The translations under genes were made by a program, and so were the position numbers. The notes under the pieces were generated by a model, which saw only the letters and a program-made list of their open reading frames with translations, was not told where the DNA came from and did no database searches. DNA of 40,709 nucleotides from Metasolibacillus meyeri (GTDB lineage Bacteria > Bacillota > Bacilli > Bacillales_A > Planococcaceae), in assembly GCF_003049505.1 (NCBI RefSeq), contig NZ_PYWN01000031.1:1-40709 (forward strand), given 5' to 3'. Positions 17,028 to 25,740 of this stretch are shown here, one piece after another. The stretch's first letter is position 1. Each line of letters begins with the position of its first letter.

Positions 17028-17903
17028 TCACCTAATCCAATGTGCTTTCATTAATTGATGGAATATGGCATGTTGTAAGCCATCCTCCACCTTCAATTGT
17101 AATTTGCGAATGCCGAAACGATGGCATACCGCATCGAACTGTTGCTCATGTAATACGCGGCGTTCTGTATATGTCTGTAATACCTTGCTCGACATTGTAA
17201 CATTGACATCATTGCCTGTCTCGCTATCTAAAAGTCGCACATCGCCTGTATACTTTGGCGAAAGCTCCTCCTCTGTCACGATTTGGATAATACGCACATC
17301 TCCAGCAAAGCGTGGTAACCGCTTTAATAGCTGTTCCCACTCTTCAACAGGCTCTAAGCCATCTGTAATAATGAATAAAACAGTACTATCCTTTGGCAAT
17401 GCTCTTAAAGCACCTTGCGCAAAGCCACCGCTATAATTAGCTTGCTCAAGGGCAGAGACAATTTGCAGAAATGCGCGCCTGTATGTTGCCCCTTTACGAC
17501 GAAATGGTGGCGTTAGCTCCTCCTGTAAATAAGAAAAAGATAGACGGTCATCACGCCCAAGCACCATTAAACCAAGTGATGTAGCGATTTGCCTTGCAAA
17601 CAACCACTTCGCTTCTCTCGCCATTGATTTTGTTGTATCAAGCAAAATATGCACGCGCATCTCCTGCTCATCTAAAAAGCGTTTAATAAAATATTTATCT
17701 GTTCTTGCAAAAACATTCCAATCTACTTGTCGCACATCATCGCCTAAATGATATTCACGAAAATCTGAGAAATCAAGCGATGCCCCGAAGCGTTGCGAAC
17801 GGTGCGAGCCTTTATGCTGCCCACGTAATTTGGAGGCCGTTGCTACTTGGAAGCGACCGATTTTGACGAGCCAATCTTCCGGCAATACGTATTTATTCGT
17901 CAC
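17028..17903 (-). CDS. DUF58 domain protein
   Basis: This 291-residue soluble protein has the signature GDDVRQVDWNVFARTDKYFIKRF at about residues 53-75. The C-terminal half has a VWA-like fold (HILLDTTKSMA, LFIITDGLEPVEEW). DUF58 proteins are almost always encoded with MoxR ATPases, as here, and are thought to be their partner or substrate. The ATG overlaps the moxR stop by four bases. No signal peptide is seen. It belongs to the widespread YeaD-type group, although this one lacks a membrane anchor. Confidence 0.9.
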   Translation of the reverse strand: MTNKYVLPEDWLVKIGRFQVATASKLRGQHKGSHRSQRFGASLDFSDFREYHLGDDVRQVDWNVFARTDKYFIKRFLDEQEMRVHILLDTTKSMAREAKWLFARQIATSLGLMVLGRDDRLSFSYLQEELTPPFRRKGATYRRAFLQIVSALEQANYSGGFAQGALRALPKDSTVLFIITDGLEPVEEWEQLLKRLPRFAGDVRIIQIVTEEELSPKYTGDVRLLDSETGNDVNVTMSSKVLQTYTERRVLHEQQFDAVCHRFGIRKLQLKVEDGLQHAIFHQLMKAHWIR

Positions 17904-18895
17904 TTGCTAGCACCTTGCTGCACTTTTTCTAAAATAATATCGATAATATCATCCGCTGTTTTACCAGAAGCCTCCCCTTCGTAATTCAACAGCATACGGT
18001 GACGCAGTACAGGCTTCGCAACCGTTTTAATATCCGCTACAGAAACATGGAAACGTCCATTGAGTAATGCACGTGCCTTCGCAAGCTTAATTAAGCTTTG
18101 CAAACCACGCGGACCACTACCATACAATGCATATTGCTTCACTTCATCAATTGCATAGTCTCCCTCTGGATGTGTTGCCACAATCAGCTCTGTGGCATAC
18201 TCTAACATTTCATCCGCCACTAATACTTCTTTTACCATGTGCTGTGCTTGAACGAGCTCCTGCGCATCCATTACTTTTTGTAAGCCGATTTCTATGGAGC
18301 CTGTTGTGCGCTTCATAATTTCCATCAGTTCTTGCTTCGTTGGATAGGGTACGAGTATTTTACAAAGGAAGCGGTCCATTTGTGCCTCAGGTAGTGGGTA
18401 TGTGCCTTCCATCTCAATCGGGTTTTGCGTAGCTAGTACAAAAAACGGCTTTGCCATCTTTTTCGTATCACCTAAAATGGTCACCGTTTTTTCACCCATC
18501 GCCTCTAACAAGGCACTTTGTGTTTTTGGTGTTGCACGGTTAATTTCATCCGCTAATACCATTTGGCTAAAAATCGGTCCTGGCTGGAATGTAAATTGTT
18601 GCTTACCATCCGCAGTACGCTCAATCATGCTTGTTCCTGTAATATCTGCAGGCATTAAATCTGGCGTAAACTGAATACGCGAAAACGATAAATCCAAAAC
18701 TTCCGAAATCGTGCGAATTAACATCGTTTTCCCTAAGCCTGGTAAGCCTTCTAATAAGGCATGCCCATCTGCTAAAACTGCATATAATGTGTAGTCAATT
18801 GCTTCTTCTTGTCCAACAATAAAACGATGAATTTCTTCCTTTACTTGCTGTAATTTTTCACTCATCTCTGTGTACTGCTGTTCTGTAAATGCCAT
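17900..18895 (-). CDS. MoxR-family AAA+ ATPase
   Basis: This 331-residue AAA+ ATPase has Walker A GLPGLGKT (residues 50-57), Walker B LADEINRA, sensor VLATQNPIEMEGTYPLPEAQMDRF and the C-terminal lid. MoxR proteins act as chaperone-like remodellers of VWA and DUF58 proteins. ATG at 18895 follows AGGAGG with seven bases of spacing; an in-frame TTG three bases upstream is less likely. It lies eleven bases after the Gln/Gly-rich membrane protein gene and overlaps DUF58 (ATGA). All ATPase residues appear intact. Confidence 0.95.
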   Translation of the reverse strand: MAFTEQQYTEMSEKLQQVKEEIHRFIVGQEEAIDYTLYAVLADGHALLEGLPGLGKTMLIRTISEVLDLSFSRIQFTPDLMPADITGTSMIERTADGKQQFTFQPGPIFSQMVLADEINRATPKTQSALLEAMGEKTVTILGDTKKMAKPFFVLATQNPIEMEGTYPLPEAQMDRFLCKILVPYPTKQELMEIMKRTTGSIEIGLQKVMDAQELVQAQHMVKEVLVADEMLEYATELIVATHPEGDYAIDEVKQYALYGSGPRGLQSLIKLAKARALLNGRFHVSVADIKTVAKPVLRHRMLLNYEGEASGKTADDIIDIILEKVQQGASK

Positions 18896-18906
18896 CAAAT
18901 TTCCTC

Positions 18907-20331
18907 CTAGCGCGACTCGATTGACGTAAAGTACGATTGTACAACCGATTGTAAATCTTTCGGTAATTGTAAACGCTCCGAGCTCTCTAAATAGCTATCT
19001 TTATATGTGCCAACGACTTCTTCGTATGGACGAATTGTCCCTTTCGTAATGGGGCCGTCTGCCTCTTGCTCATCAACATGTGTTCCTTCTCCTAATTGAC
19101 CACCATCAACAGTTGTCTCACTTGAACCACCAATACGATCTGGAATTGTCAATAAATCACGGCTACCTTGACCACTTCCTGCCCCTGAGCCACCTTGACC
19201 ATTGCCCTGACCAGTGCCTGTTCCCTGGCCACTTCCTTGCCCTTGTCCAGAGCCTTGTCCCTGACCTTGACCAGAGCCCTGTCCCTGACCATTTCCTTGT
19301 CCCTGCTGGTTTCCTTGGCCTTGTTGATTCCCTTGTCCTTGCTGACCAGCTTGACCAGATTGGCCAGACTGTCCTTGTTGACCAGATTGGCCTTGCTGTC
19401 CTTTATTACTAGATTGATTGTTTGAATTTGCGGCATTCGCATTATTCGCACTTGCAATCGAATTTTGTAACGATTTGCTTAAAGGCTTGCCCAGTCTCCC
19501 CATCTCAGCTTGTGTGGAATTGGCACTTTTCGTTAGCTGCTGCTGTGATTGCGCTAGTTCTTTTAGCTGTTCTACCTCTTCGTCTGATAAGCTCTCACCT
19601 GCATCGTCACCATTTTCCTTCACGCTTTGTTTATCTTTTAACTGCTGCTCTTTTAGTGCAAGCTCCTTTTGCTTTTTCACCATTTCGCGCAATGCTTCCT
19701 CAGCAGTTTTCGTATCCTTCAATTTGTTTTGTAATTCCTTCAGTTGCTCTTTTACTTCTTTTGATTCAGCCTTTTTCTCTAGCTCCGCAACTTCCTTTTT
19801 TATATCCTGCATAACCGCGCGTTCCTTTTCCACTTCAACTGCCTCCATTTGCGACTTAGCAGGAAAGATATACATAATTGCTAGCAAACAAGCCGTAATA
19901 ACAAGACCGATAAACGCTTTCGGCTGAAATAATTTTTTATCGCGCTTTTTAAAGGCTGAAAATGCCTGCTCCATGTTGTGCCATGCCTTTTGTAGCAATG
20001 ATTGCACCAAGGGTTCATCATCATTTTTAAAAGATAAAGCTGTTACTAGCTCATTATGTGCAAAATAACTGTCTAGCTTAAATAAAGCTTCTTGCTCACG
20101 AACTCGCTTCCACCATATAACAATTAGCGTCACAACAAGCCCTACAGCAAATGCTGTGAAGGCTGTTTGACGATAATATGGCCAGACAAACAATCTTGAA
20201 ACAATCATGATAGCAGCGCTCGCAAGCATGGCCAAAAACAAGCCATATTGTGCAAGCGGTATGCTTTTTTCTAGTAATAAACTTCTTTTCGCACGTTGAA
20301 TATAGCTCCGTAATTGCTTACGCTGCTCCAT
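18907..20331 (-). CDS. Membrane protein with coiled coil and Gln/Gly-rich low-complexity region (DUF4175-like)
   Basis: This 474-residue protein has two membrane helices at about 23-45 and 55-75, a third at about 137-157, a charged coiled coil (about 165-260), then an Asn/Gln/Gly/Ser tract of roughly 80 residues (GQQGQSGQ-type repeats, about 305-385) and a conserved-looking acidic tail. The layout resembles DUF4175-type proteins found in MoxR/BatA clusters; assignment is tentative. The second of two close ATGs (20331) is preferred because AAGGAGG is seven bases upstream. The flexible tract is probably outside the membrane plane and could be a linker or interaction region. Function unknown. 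Confidence 0.78.
   Translation of the reverse strand: MEQRKQLRSYIQRAKRSLLLEKSIPLAQYGLFLAMLASAAIMIVSRLFVWPYYRQTAFTAFAVGLVVTLIVIWWKRVREQEALFKLDSYFAHNELVTALSFKNDDEPLVQSLLQKAWHNMEQAFSAFKKRDKKLFQPKAFIGLVITACLLAIMYIFPAKSQMEAVEVEKERAVMQDIKKEVAELEKKAESKEVKEQLKELQNKLKDTKTAEEALREMVKKQKELALKEQQLKDKQSVKENGDDAGESLSDEEVEQLKELAQSQQQLTKSANSTQAEMGRLGKPLSKSLQNSIASANNANAANSNNQSSNKGQQGQSGQQGQSGQSGQAGQQGQGNQQGQGNQQGQGNGQGQGSGQGQGQGSGQGQGSGQGTGTGQGNGQGGSGAGSGQGSRDLLTIPDRIGGSSETTVDGGQLGEGTHVDEQEADGPITKGTIRPYEEVVGTYKDSYLESSERLQLPKDLQSVVQSYFTSIESR
19180..19405 (-). repeat. Short degenerate repeats encoding the Gln/Gly-rich tract
   Basis: CAAGG/GGACAG-like six- to nine-base repeats code GQG, GQQ and GSG steps. The repeats open reading frames on both strands here, all shadows of the 18907-20331 gene. 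Confidence 0.75.
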
Positions 20332-20343
20332 ATCCATTCCTCC

Positions 20344-21189
20344 TTATCGATTGCTCTTCATATTTGCACGCAATTTCTTAATTGCAACAGTTAAACTAAG
20401 CACAATCATCACACTGTAAAAAATTAAATACGTTACCCAAACAGGTAGCTTAACACCTGATAGCTCCGTTAGTCCTCTACCCATTTCTGGCTCGATTAAT
20501 GTCAGCATTAAAGCACCTGGATTAATCGCTGCCCAAAAGTAAGCAATAAAGGATTGTGGCGTACCACCTGTTGCTGTCATTTGTGTAAAAGCAAGCGTTA
20601 TAAAGAAGAAAAACGCTGTTATTCCTCCTAAAAAAATGATAGAGCCATACGTAGCAATCATTGCGACAATCGTTTTTTTCGTAATTGTTGAAAACATTAC
20701 GCCAATGCTACCAACTGCTATAACAGTTAATAAATAAAATAAAAAGATTGATACAATTTGTGATGGCGATACACCACCAAATAAGAAAACTAAGCTGTAC
20801 AATGGTAAGCCTGCTACAAGCATTAGTACAAGAAATGATAAAGATGATAATAGTTTACCAATCACGATTTGTGTGGAGCTTTGTGTCGTTGTTAGCAAAA
20901 TATTTAATGTTTGCTTTTCACGCTCACTACTAATAGCACCAGCCGTTAAACTCGGCGTAATAAATAGCACAAGCGCCATTTGAATAATTGTCAATACAGC
21001 AAACATCATAAAACTCGTATCTGGCCTAAAAAAGCCTTTACCTGTAAAGCCTGTCGTAATTAATAAAAAGCCTGCTATAAAAATCGTTAAAACGGCTAAA
21101 TAAAACATTAAACCTGAAAAACTTTTAAAGGAACGGAAGCGCAACTTCAGCTCCTTCACAAATACTGGGTTATATAAGCGTTCCATCAT
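20344..21189 (-). CDS. ABC-2 type transporter permease
   Basis: This 281-residue integral membrane protein has about six hydrophobic segments and the ABC-2 signature region (SLTAGAISSEREKQTLNILLTTTQSS near residues 80-105). MMERLYNPVFVKELKLRFRS is typical of permeases in GldF/NosY-type exporters. Its ATG overlaps the ATPase stop (ATGATG). It pairs with the ATPase at 21186. The permease lies in one operon with MoxR/VWA genes, so the transporter and the VWA machinery are probably made together. Substrate unknown. Confidence 0.88.
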   Translation of the reverse strand: MMERLYNPVFVKELKLRFRSFKSFSGLMFYLAVLTIFIAGFLLITTGFTGKGFFRPDTSFMMFAVLTIIQMALVLFITPSLTAGAISSEREKQTLNILLTTTQSSTQIVIGKLLSSLSFLVLMLVAGLPLYSLVFLFGGVSPSQIVSIFLFYLLTVIAVGSIGVMFSTITKKTIVAMIATYGSIIFLGGITAFFFFITLAFTQMTATGGTPQSFIAYFWAAINPGALMLTLIEPEMGRGLTELSGVKLPVWVTYLIFYSVMIVLSLTVAIKKLRANMKSNR

Positions 21190-22121
21190 TCCGCATCCGC
21201 TCCTTTCGTAATTGCCATGAAGACATCCTCTAAATCCTTCTCTTCCTCTATTAAAGCATAAATTGGTAAATCTGCTAAGATGGCTCTTTTTAGTAATGCT
21301 ACCTGTTCCTCATCTGTTCCACGATAATTAAATTCAATTTCCAATTTGCTATCAATCAGATCGATTGAAGATATTTTCGGATCTTCCTCTAAAAAGGCAC
21401 GCACTTCTTGTAAACGCTCTGTCGCTTTTATGACGATGCGCTTTTCTCCTTGTAGCTGCGCCTGAATTGTTGCTACATTACCATGCGCAATTAGTTTGCC
21501 ATTGTCAATCACACCGATTTCATCACACATTTCTGCTAACTCAGGTAAAATATGCGAAGAAATTAAAATCGTTTTGCCCATCGTTTTTAAATTGCGCAAA
21601 ATATCACGCATTTCTACTCGTGCACGTGGATCTAACCCCGATGCTGGTTCATCTAAAATCAGCACTTTCGGATCATGAATCAAAGCTCGCGCTAAGCATA
21701 AACGTTGCTTCATACCACGCGACAATAAATCTACATATTCATAGCGCTTATTCGTTAAATTGACAAGCTCCAATAGCTGCGGTATTAACACTGCTCGTTC
21801 TGCTGCTCGAATGTCGTAGCTTGCACCGTAAAAATCTAAATATTCATCGACCTTCAGTTGATCGTAAACGCCAAAGAAATCTGGCATATAGCCAATTTGC
21901 TTACGCACTTCTTTCGGATCTTTGACAACGCTTTTCCCATTAATAAACGCATCTCCAGAGGTCGGCGAAAGCAATGTTGCTAAAATGGAGAAGGTTGTTG
22001 ATTTACCTGCGCCATTTGCTCCTACGAAACCGAAAACAGTTCCTTCTGCTAACGATAAATTTAATTGATCTAAAGCGATAAAGGAGCCGTATTTTTTCGT
22101 TAAATTTTGAATTTCAATCAT
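21186..22121 (-). CDS. ABC transporter ATP-binding protein
   Basis: This 311-residue ATPase has Walker A GANGAGKST (about 34-42), signature LSRGMKQRL (about 133), Walker B VLILDEPASGLD (about 155) and the switch His in ISSHILPEL. LSRGM-type signatures are usual in DrrA/GldA/NosF-like exporter ATPases. A C-terminal extension of about 90 residues follows the nucleotide-binding domain. The start shares one base with the previous stop (TAATG), so it is coupled to the exported protein gene upstream. Confidence 0.92.
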   Translation of the reverse strand: MIEIQNLTKKYGSFIALDQLNLSLAEGTVFGFVGANGAGKSTTFSILATLLSPTSGDAFINGKSVVKDPKEVRKQIGYMPDFFGVYDQLKVDEYLDFYGASYDIRAAERAVLIPQLLELVNLTNKRYEYVDLLSRGMKQRLCLARALIHDPKVLILDEPASGLDPRARVEMRDILRNLKTMGKTILISSHILPELAEMCDEIGVIDNGKLIAHGNVATIQAQLQGEKRIVIKATERLQEVRAFLEEDPKISSIDLIDSKLEIEFNYRGTDEEQVALLKRAILADLPIYALIEEEKDLEDVFMAITKGADAE

Positions 22122-24514
22122 TATTTCGCCACCCCTTTCAGCTCAACGTTAGGTAATGTCGTTTCAATCGTTCCCTGATTTGTAGTAAATATTAGCTCTA
22201 AACGGATTTCACCTAAGTCATTCATATAATTCTCAACGTCATTTGTTAATTCAACACGATTTTTATCTAAAGGCTCGTAGCTTTCCGTATGATTATTCCA
22301 AATTGCTAACTTCATATTGACTGAATCTTTGTTTGCAATAATCAATTCATTTAGCTGTTCAATATGCTCTGTAAAATTAGGTGGTACTGAAACAATGACT
22401 TCGTAAGAGCCATCGGATAAATACCATTTGTTTAACTGTCTATCAAATGGTTCATAATAACCATTTACCGATAAAGGAATCAAATCATAATTTAAATTGC
22501 TTTGCTTCATTGTAAACGGCCCTGTTAATTCTACTTTTCCTTCAAATGGCTGCACGAAATAAGAAATCGGTGACATATTAGCCCCTGACTCTAGCTCTAC
22601 ACCTACAAGCGCTTGCTCTGCCCATGCACTAATGATTGGCTGCTCCTCTTGCTCAGTTAAAGAGCCTGTCATTGCCTGCAAACGCTCAATTCGAACTGGG
22701 TCGATATCAGCCTTTGTTGTTGGATAAGTATAGTTATACCTGTTGTAATAGACTGGCTTTTGCAATGTTGTCAGCTTCACATCTTGCGCAACAGTCAATG
22801 TACCATTCGCTTCGATATCACCTAACTTCACAATTTTTAAGCCCGATTGTAGCGTGACATCCTTTAAGTCAAACGGGAAATTATTTTTAATTGTCCCTGT
22901 TAGCTTTTCATTTTTTAATGTTAAATCAATATCCATTTTCCCTACATTTTGCGTAGCCGTATTACCAATAAAAGATTGTACAGACCAATAGCTTAAATCG
23001 CGCAATGTTAACGTTGTGCCATCTGCGTGCTCTTTAATATACGAATGTTCATATAAAGCACCGCCCGAACCTGTAAATCGACCATAATTACGCAAAGCCA
23101 TTGCCGTTGTATTAGAATCGGTATTGACAATAAAGTCTCCACCACGATTTGTTAAAATCGACTCTATATAGTAACCATTTAAACTACTATCCTCATTTAC
23201 TTTATAAATTGCAGATTGCTGCGCTTGAGGCTGCATAATGCGTCCTTGTGCACCTATAACGAATAATGCAATTGATACAACAATCGATATTAAAGGAATC
23301 ATCCACCAAGCATACTCACGCTTATCTAATCTTTTTAAAATAAAGTAAAGTATCGGTCCAATCACAATAATATAAATAATGACAACAATCAGTGTAAAGG
23401 TCATCGAAACTTCAAATGATGGGAATAATTCATTTACCGAACGTATGTCATACATCATTTGCTCAAATGGTGATTGATGATATCCTCCCATATTAAAATT
23501 AGAAAACTTTTGAATGCTTAACATTTTCGCTGTTAATGCCGCGTAGCCTTCCATGGAAGCAAGTGGCTGATCACCTAACGAAAACGCCGTTTGAATAATT
23601 TCACCACTACCAATTTTTTTACTTGCAGCTAATATATTGCCTTCATCAGCTAACACAGAAAGACTACCAGCATTCATCGTAGCTGCATGCACTTGAATTG
23701 ATTCAGAAAACTTTTCCTCATTGATTAACGCTGATAACCTCTCTGCACTAACAGTTTCCATTTCATTTGATAATGTTAATGGCAAGCTATCTTTAAATAT
23801 GCCAGAAGCTGTATTGATTTGCTCCATTGCACCGATAACAAGCGTGCCACCATCCTGCACCCATTTTAATAATGCTTCTTGCTGCTTCTGCGATAAATCG
23901 GCAATTGATACTTCATCAAATGCAATAATGTTCGCCATCGCTAAGCCTAGTGGATCTTCAGGCAATGTGTATTCTTTTATTTGGTTCAAATGGATAACTT
24001 CCAGCTGAGCATGTGGTAAATGCTGCGATAGCTTTAAATATTCACTAAGACGGTCACTACTATCGGTAACCGTAAAAATAAACGTCGTCATTGGATCTAA
24101 AAAATTCGTTTGCAGACGCTTCGTTCCTGAATATTTTACTTTCTTGCCTTTGTCAATTCCGCCTTCAAAAAAGGCGAACATTTCCTCTTCTGAATATCCA
24201 TAGTTTGTTAAACCATTCAAATATAATTCAAATGTTTTTTCTTCACCATTTGCTATCGAAATAGGAATGACGAGCGCTGTAGCTGCTTCATAAGAATACG
24301 ATGCATTCACAACCATATCTCCATTAAAATCGTCTCCGGTATTTTTAATGGTTACATACAAAGGAGCTGGCTGCATATGCTTTGCCTTCCCATTAATGCC
24401 TGCTTTTGCACTCACCTCTAGCGCTGGTGCTGCGCTCGCTTGTCCAACTGGTAAAAACAAGCTAACCATTAGCATCATGACTATTATGTATGCTGTTATT
24501 TTTACACTTCTCAA
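22121..24514 (-). CDS. Exported, membrane-anchored protein heading the MoxR/ABC operon
   Basis: This 797-residue protein starts with a clear signal peptide (hydrophobic run, then QASA-AP near residue 29), followed by an extracytoplasmic beta-rich domain (VTIKNTGDDFNGD) and a glutamine-amidotransferase-like region near 190-330. Two membrane helices lie at about 371-393 and 403-420, followed by a second large extracytoplasmic region to the end. The start is TTG with AAGGGG eight bases upstream. I cannot name the family with certainty; similar proteins precede ABC-2 exporters of the GldA/GldF type. It is first in the operon and may be the sensor or substrate-binding part. Confidence 0.8.
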   Translation of the reverse strand: MRSVKITAYIIVMMLMVSLFLPVGQASAAPALEVSAKAGINGKAKHMQPAPLYVTIKNTGDDFNGDMVVNASYSYEAATALVIPISIANGEEKTFELYLNGLTNYGYSEEEMFAFFEGGIDKGKKVKYSGTKRLQTNFLDPMTTFIFTVTDSSDRLSEYLKLSQHLPHAQLEVIHLNQIKEYTLPEDPLGLAMANIIAFDEVSIADLSQKQQEALLKWVQDGGTLVIGAMEQINTASGIFKDSLPLTLSNEMETVSAERLSALINEEKFSESIQVHAATMNAGSLSVLADEGNILAASKKIGSGEIIQTAFSLGDQPLASMEGYAALTAKMLSIQKFSNFNMGGYHQSPFEQMMYDIRSVNELFPSFEVSMTFTLIVVIIYIIVIGPILYFILKRLDKREYAWWMIPLISIVVSIALFVIGAQGRIMQPQAQQSAIYKVNEDSSLNGYYIESILTNRGGDFIVNTDSNTTAMALRNYGRFTGSGGALYEHSYIKEHADGTTLTLRDLSYWSVQSFIGNTATQNVGKMDIDLTLKNEKLTGTIKNNFPFDLKDVTLQSGLKIVKLGDIEANGTLTVAQDVKLTTLQKPVYYNRYNYTYPTTKADIDPVRIERLQAMTGSLTEQEEQPIISAWAEQALVGVELESGANMSPISYFVQPFEGKVELTGPFTMKQSNLNYDLIPLSVNGYYEPFDRQLNKWYLSDGSYEVIVSVPPNFTEHIEQLNELIIANKDSVNMKLAIWNNHTESYEPLDKNRVELTNDVENYMNDLGEIRLELIFTTNQGTIETTLPNVELKGVAK

Positions 24515-24549
24515 AAACTCAACCCCTTCTTATTAGTGACTATACATAA

Positions 24550-24580
24550 ATTATACGTTTTTCCTATCCATTAGTTCCAA
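24550..24580 (-). promoter_or_regulatory. Predicted ECF-sigma (sigW-like) and/or sigA promoter of the MoxR/ABC operon
   Basis: Read on the minus strand: TGGAAC (24579-24574), exactly 16 bases, then CGTA (24557-24554). The B. subtilis sigW-type consensus is TGAAAC-N16-CGTA, one base different. The same stretch offers TTGGAA and a perfect TATAAT with a 19-base spacer for sigA. The site lies about 40 bases before the TTG start at 24514. Confidence 0.55.
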
Positions 24581-24801
24581 TTATTATGAAATTTTCAGAA
24601 ATTCTTAAGAAATGCTTCATTAAAAAATAGTTTCAAGATAGATATCGCTGTATATTTGAGAATACCCTCATGAATTAACATGCTCACTTTGGTAAGTTTG
24701 CAATTTTCAATTTAAATATTCTGACTCTTATTTTATTAGACGTAATATCGTACAGTTTGTTACGGAGGCTACTTGTTATTTTATAAAGCTCTGTACAATT
24801 T

Positions 24802-24840
24802 AAAAGACAGCAATGCACACTAGCCACATTCCTGTCCTTT
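24802..24840 (-). terminator. Hairpin downstream of the 24874 ABC gene
   Basis: AAAAGACAG (24802-24810) pairs with CTGTCCTTT (24832-24840) with one mismatch, and inner AATG with CATT. On the minus strand the stem is followed by TTTTAAATTG. In the remaining gap (24581-24801) I see only AT-rich sequence with no further feature. Confidence 0.5.
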
Positions 24841-24873
24841 CAAATTGTTTAACTGTATTTTATATTTTCTTCT

Positions 24874-25740
24874 TCACACCTCATAAAAATGCCTATATAC
24901 ATCCTCTAAGTTTTGCTTGCTACGATTAACAGAATGAATTTGTACCTCATTTTTGATAAGCCATTCAAGATATTTTTCCACGCTATGTGCTGCATCTGTC
25001 AGTAGGCGATTATCATTCATTCGGAAAGGAAGTGGACAGTTTTTCAAAAGTTGCTCGATGTTATCCTGATACGAAAGTTCAATTTCATATGGTGCATCGA
25101 TATTCAATACATGATCATTCATGAACAGCTCCCCATCTTTCATAAACCAAATCGTCTCTGTCAAATCCTCTAATATATCCAAATTATGCGTGGAGATAAG
25201 CATACTAATCCCTCGTGCATGTAGAGTACGAATTAATTGTTTTAACTCAATCGTGCTCGTTGGGTCTAACCCATTAAAAGGTTCGTCCATTAAAATAATC
25301 AAGGGCTTTGTTAAGATGCTGAGCGCTGTAAATAAATGCTGGCGCATCCCATAAGAATAGGATTTCACAGACTGATGGACATAGGAGCGAATACCGATTA
25401 AATCAATGACCTCCTCGATTTCTCGCTTCTCTAAATCATAAATATTCGCAACGAAGGATAGATGGTCATAGCCCGTTAGATGCATATATAAATAATTATC
25501 ACTTGGCAAAAAAGAAATATATTTAAAAAAGTCCGTGTGACTGTTGGCAATATCTTTTACCGTGATTGAACCGCTTTCAATTTCCTCTAATGCAAGGATC
25601 GCGCGCATTAAAGTAGATTTACCAGTACCATTGGGCGCAACAAGACCGATAATTTCTCCTTTGGCAATCGTAAAGGATATATTTTTTAAAATCGTTTTCT
25701 TGTGATACTTTTTCGTCAATTGCTTTACTTGTAATACCAT
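24874..25740 (-). CDS. ABC transporter ATP-binding protein (secreted-peptide cluster)
   Basis: This 288-residue ATPase has Walker A APNGTGKST (about 35-43), an unusual signature SYGMRQHL in place of LSGGQ, Walker B LIILMDEPFNGLD and ISTHNLDIL. The C-terminal 70 residues form an extra domain outside the nucleotide-binding core. The ATG shares one base with the permease stop. The cluster (small secreted protein, large permease, ATPase) resembles bacteriocin export or immunity operons in layout only; substrate unknown. Confidence 0.88.
   Translation of the reverse strand: MVLQVKQLTKKYHKKTILKNISFTIAKGEIIGLVAPNGTGKSTLMRAILALEEIESGSITVKDIANSHTDFFKYISFLPSDNYLYMHLTGYDHLSFVANIYDLEKREIEEVIDLIGIRSYVHQSVKSYSYGMRQHLFTALSILTKPLIILMDEPFNGLDPTSTIELKQLIRTLHARGISMLISTHNLDILEDLTETIWFMKDGELFMNDHVLNIDAPYEIELSYQDNIEQLLKNCPLPFRMNDNRLLTDAAHSVEKYLEWLIKNEVQIHSVNRSKQNLEDVYRHFYEV

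Noticed and set aside
19080-19927. Several open frames on both strands across the Gln/Gly repeat
   Set aside because: All are shadows of the low-complexity repeats in the 18907-20331 gene; no SD and unnatural composition.
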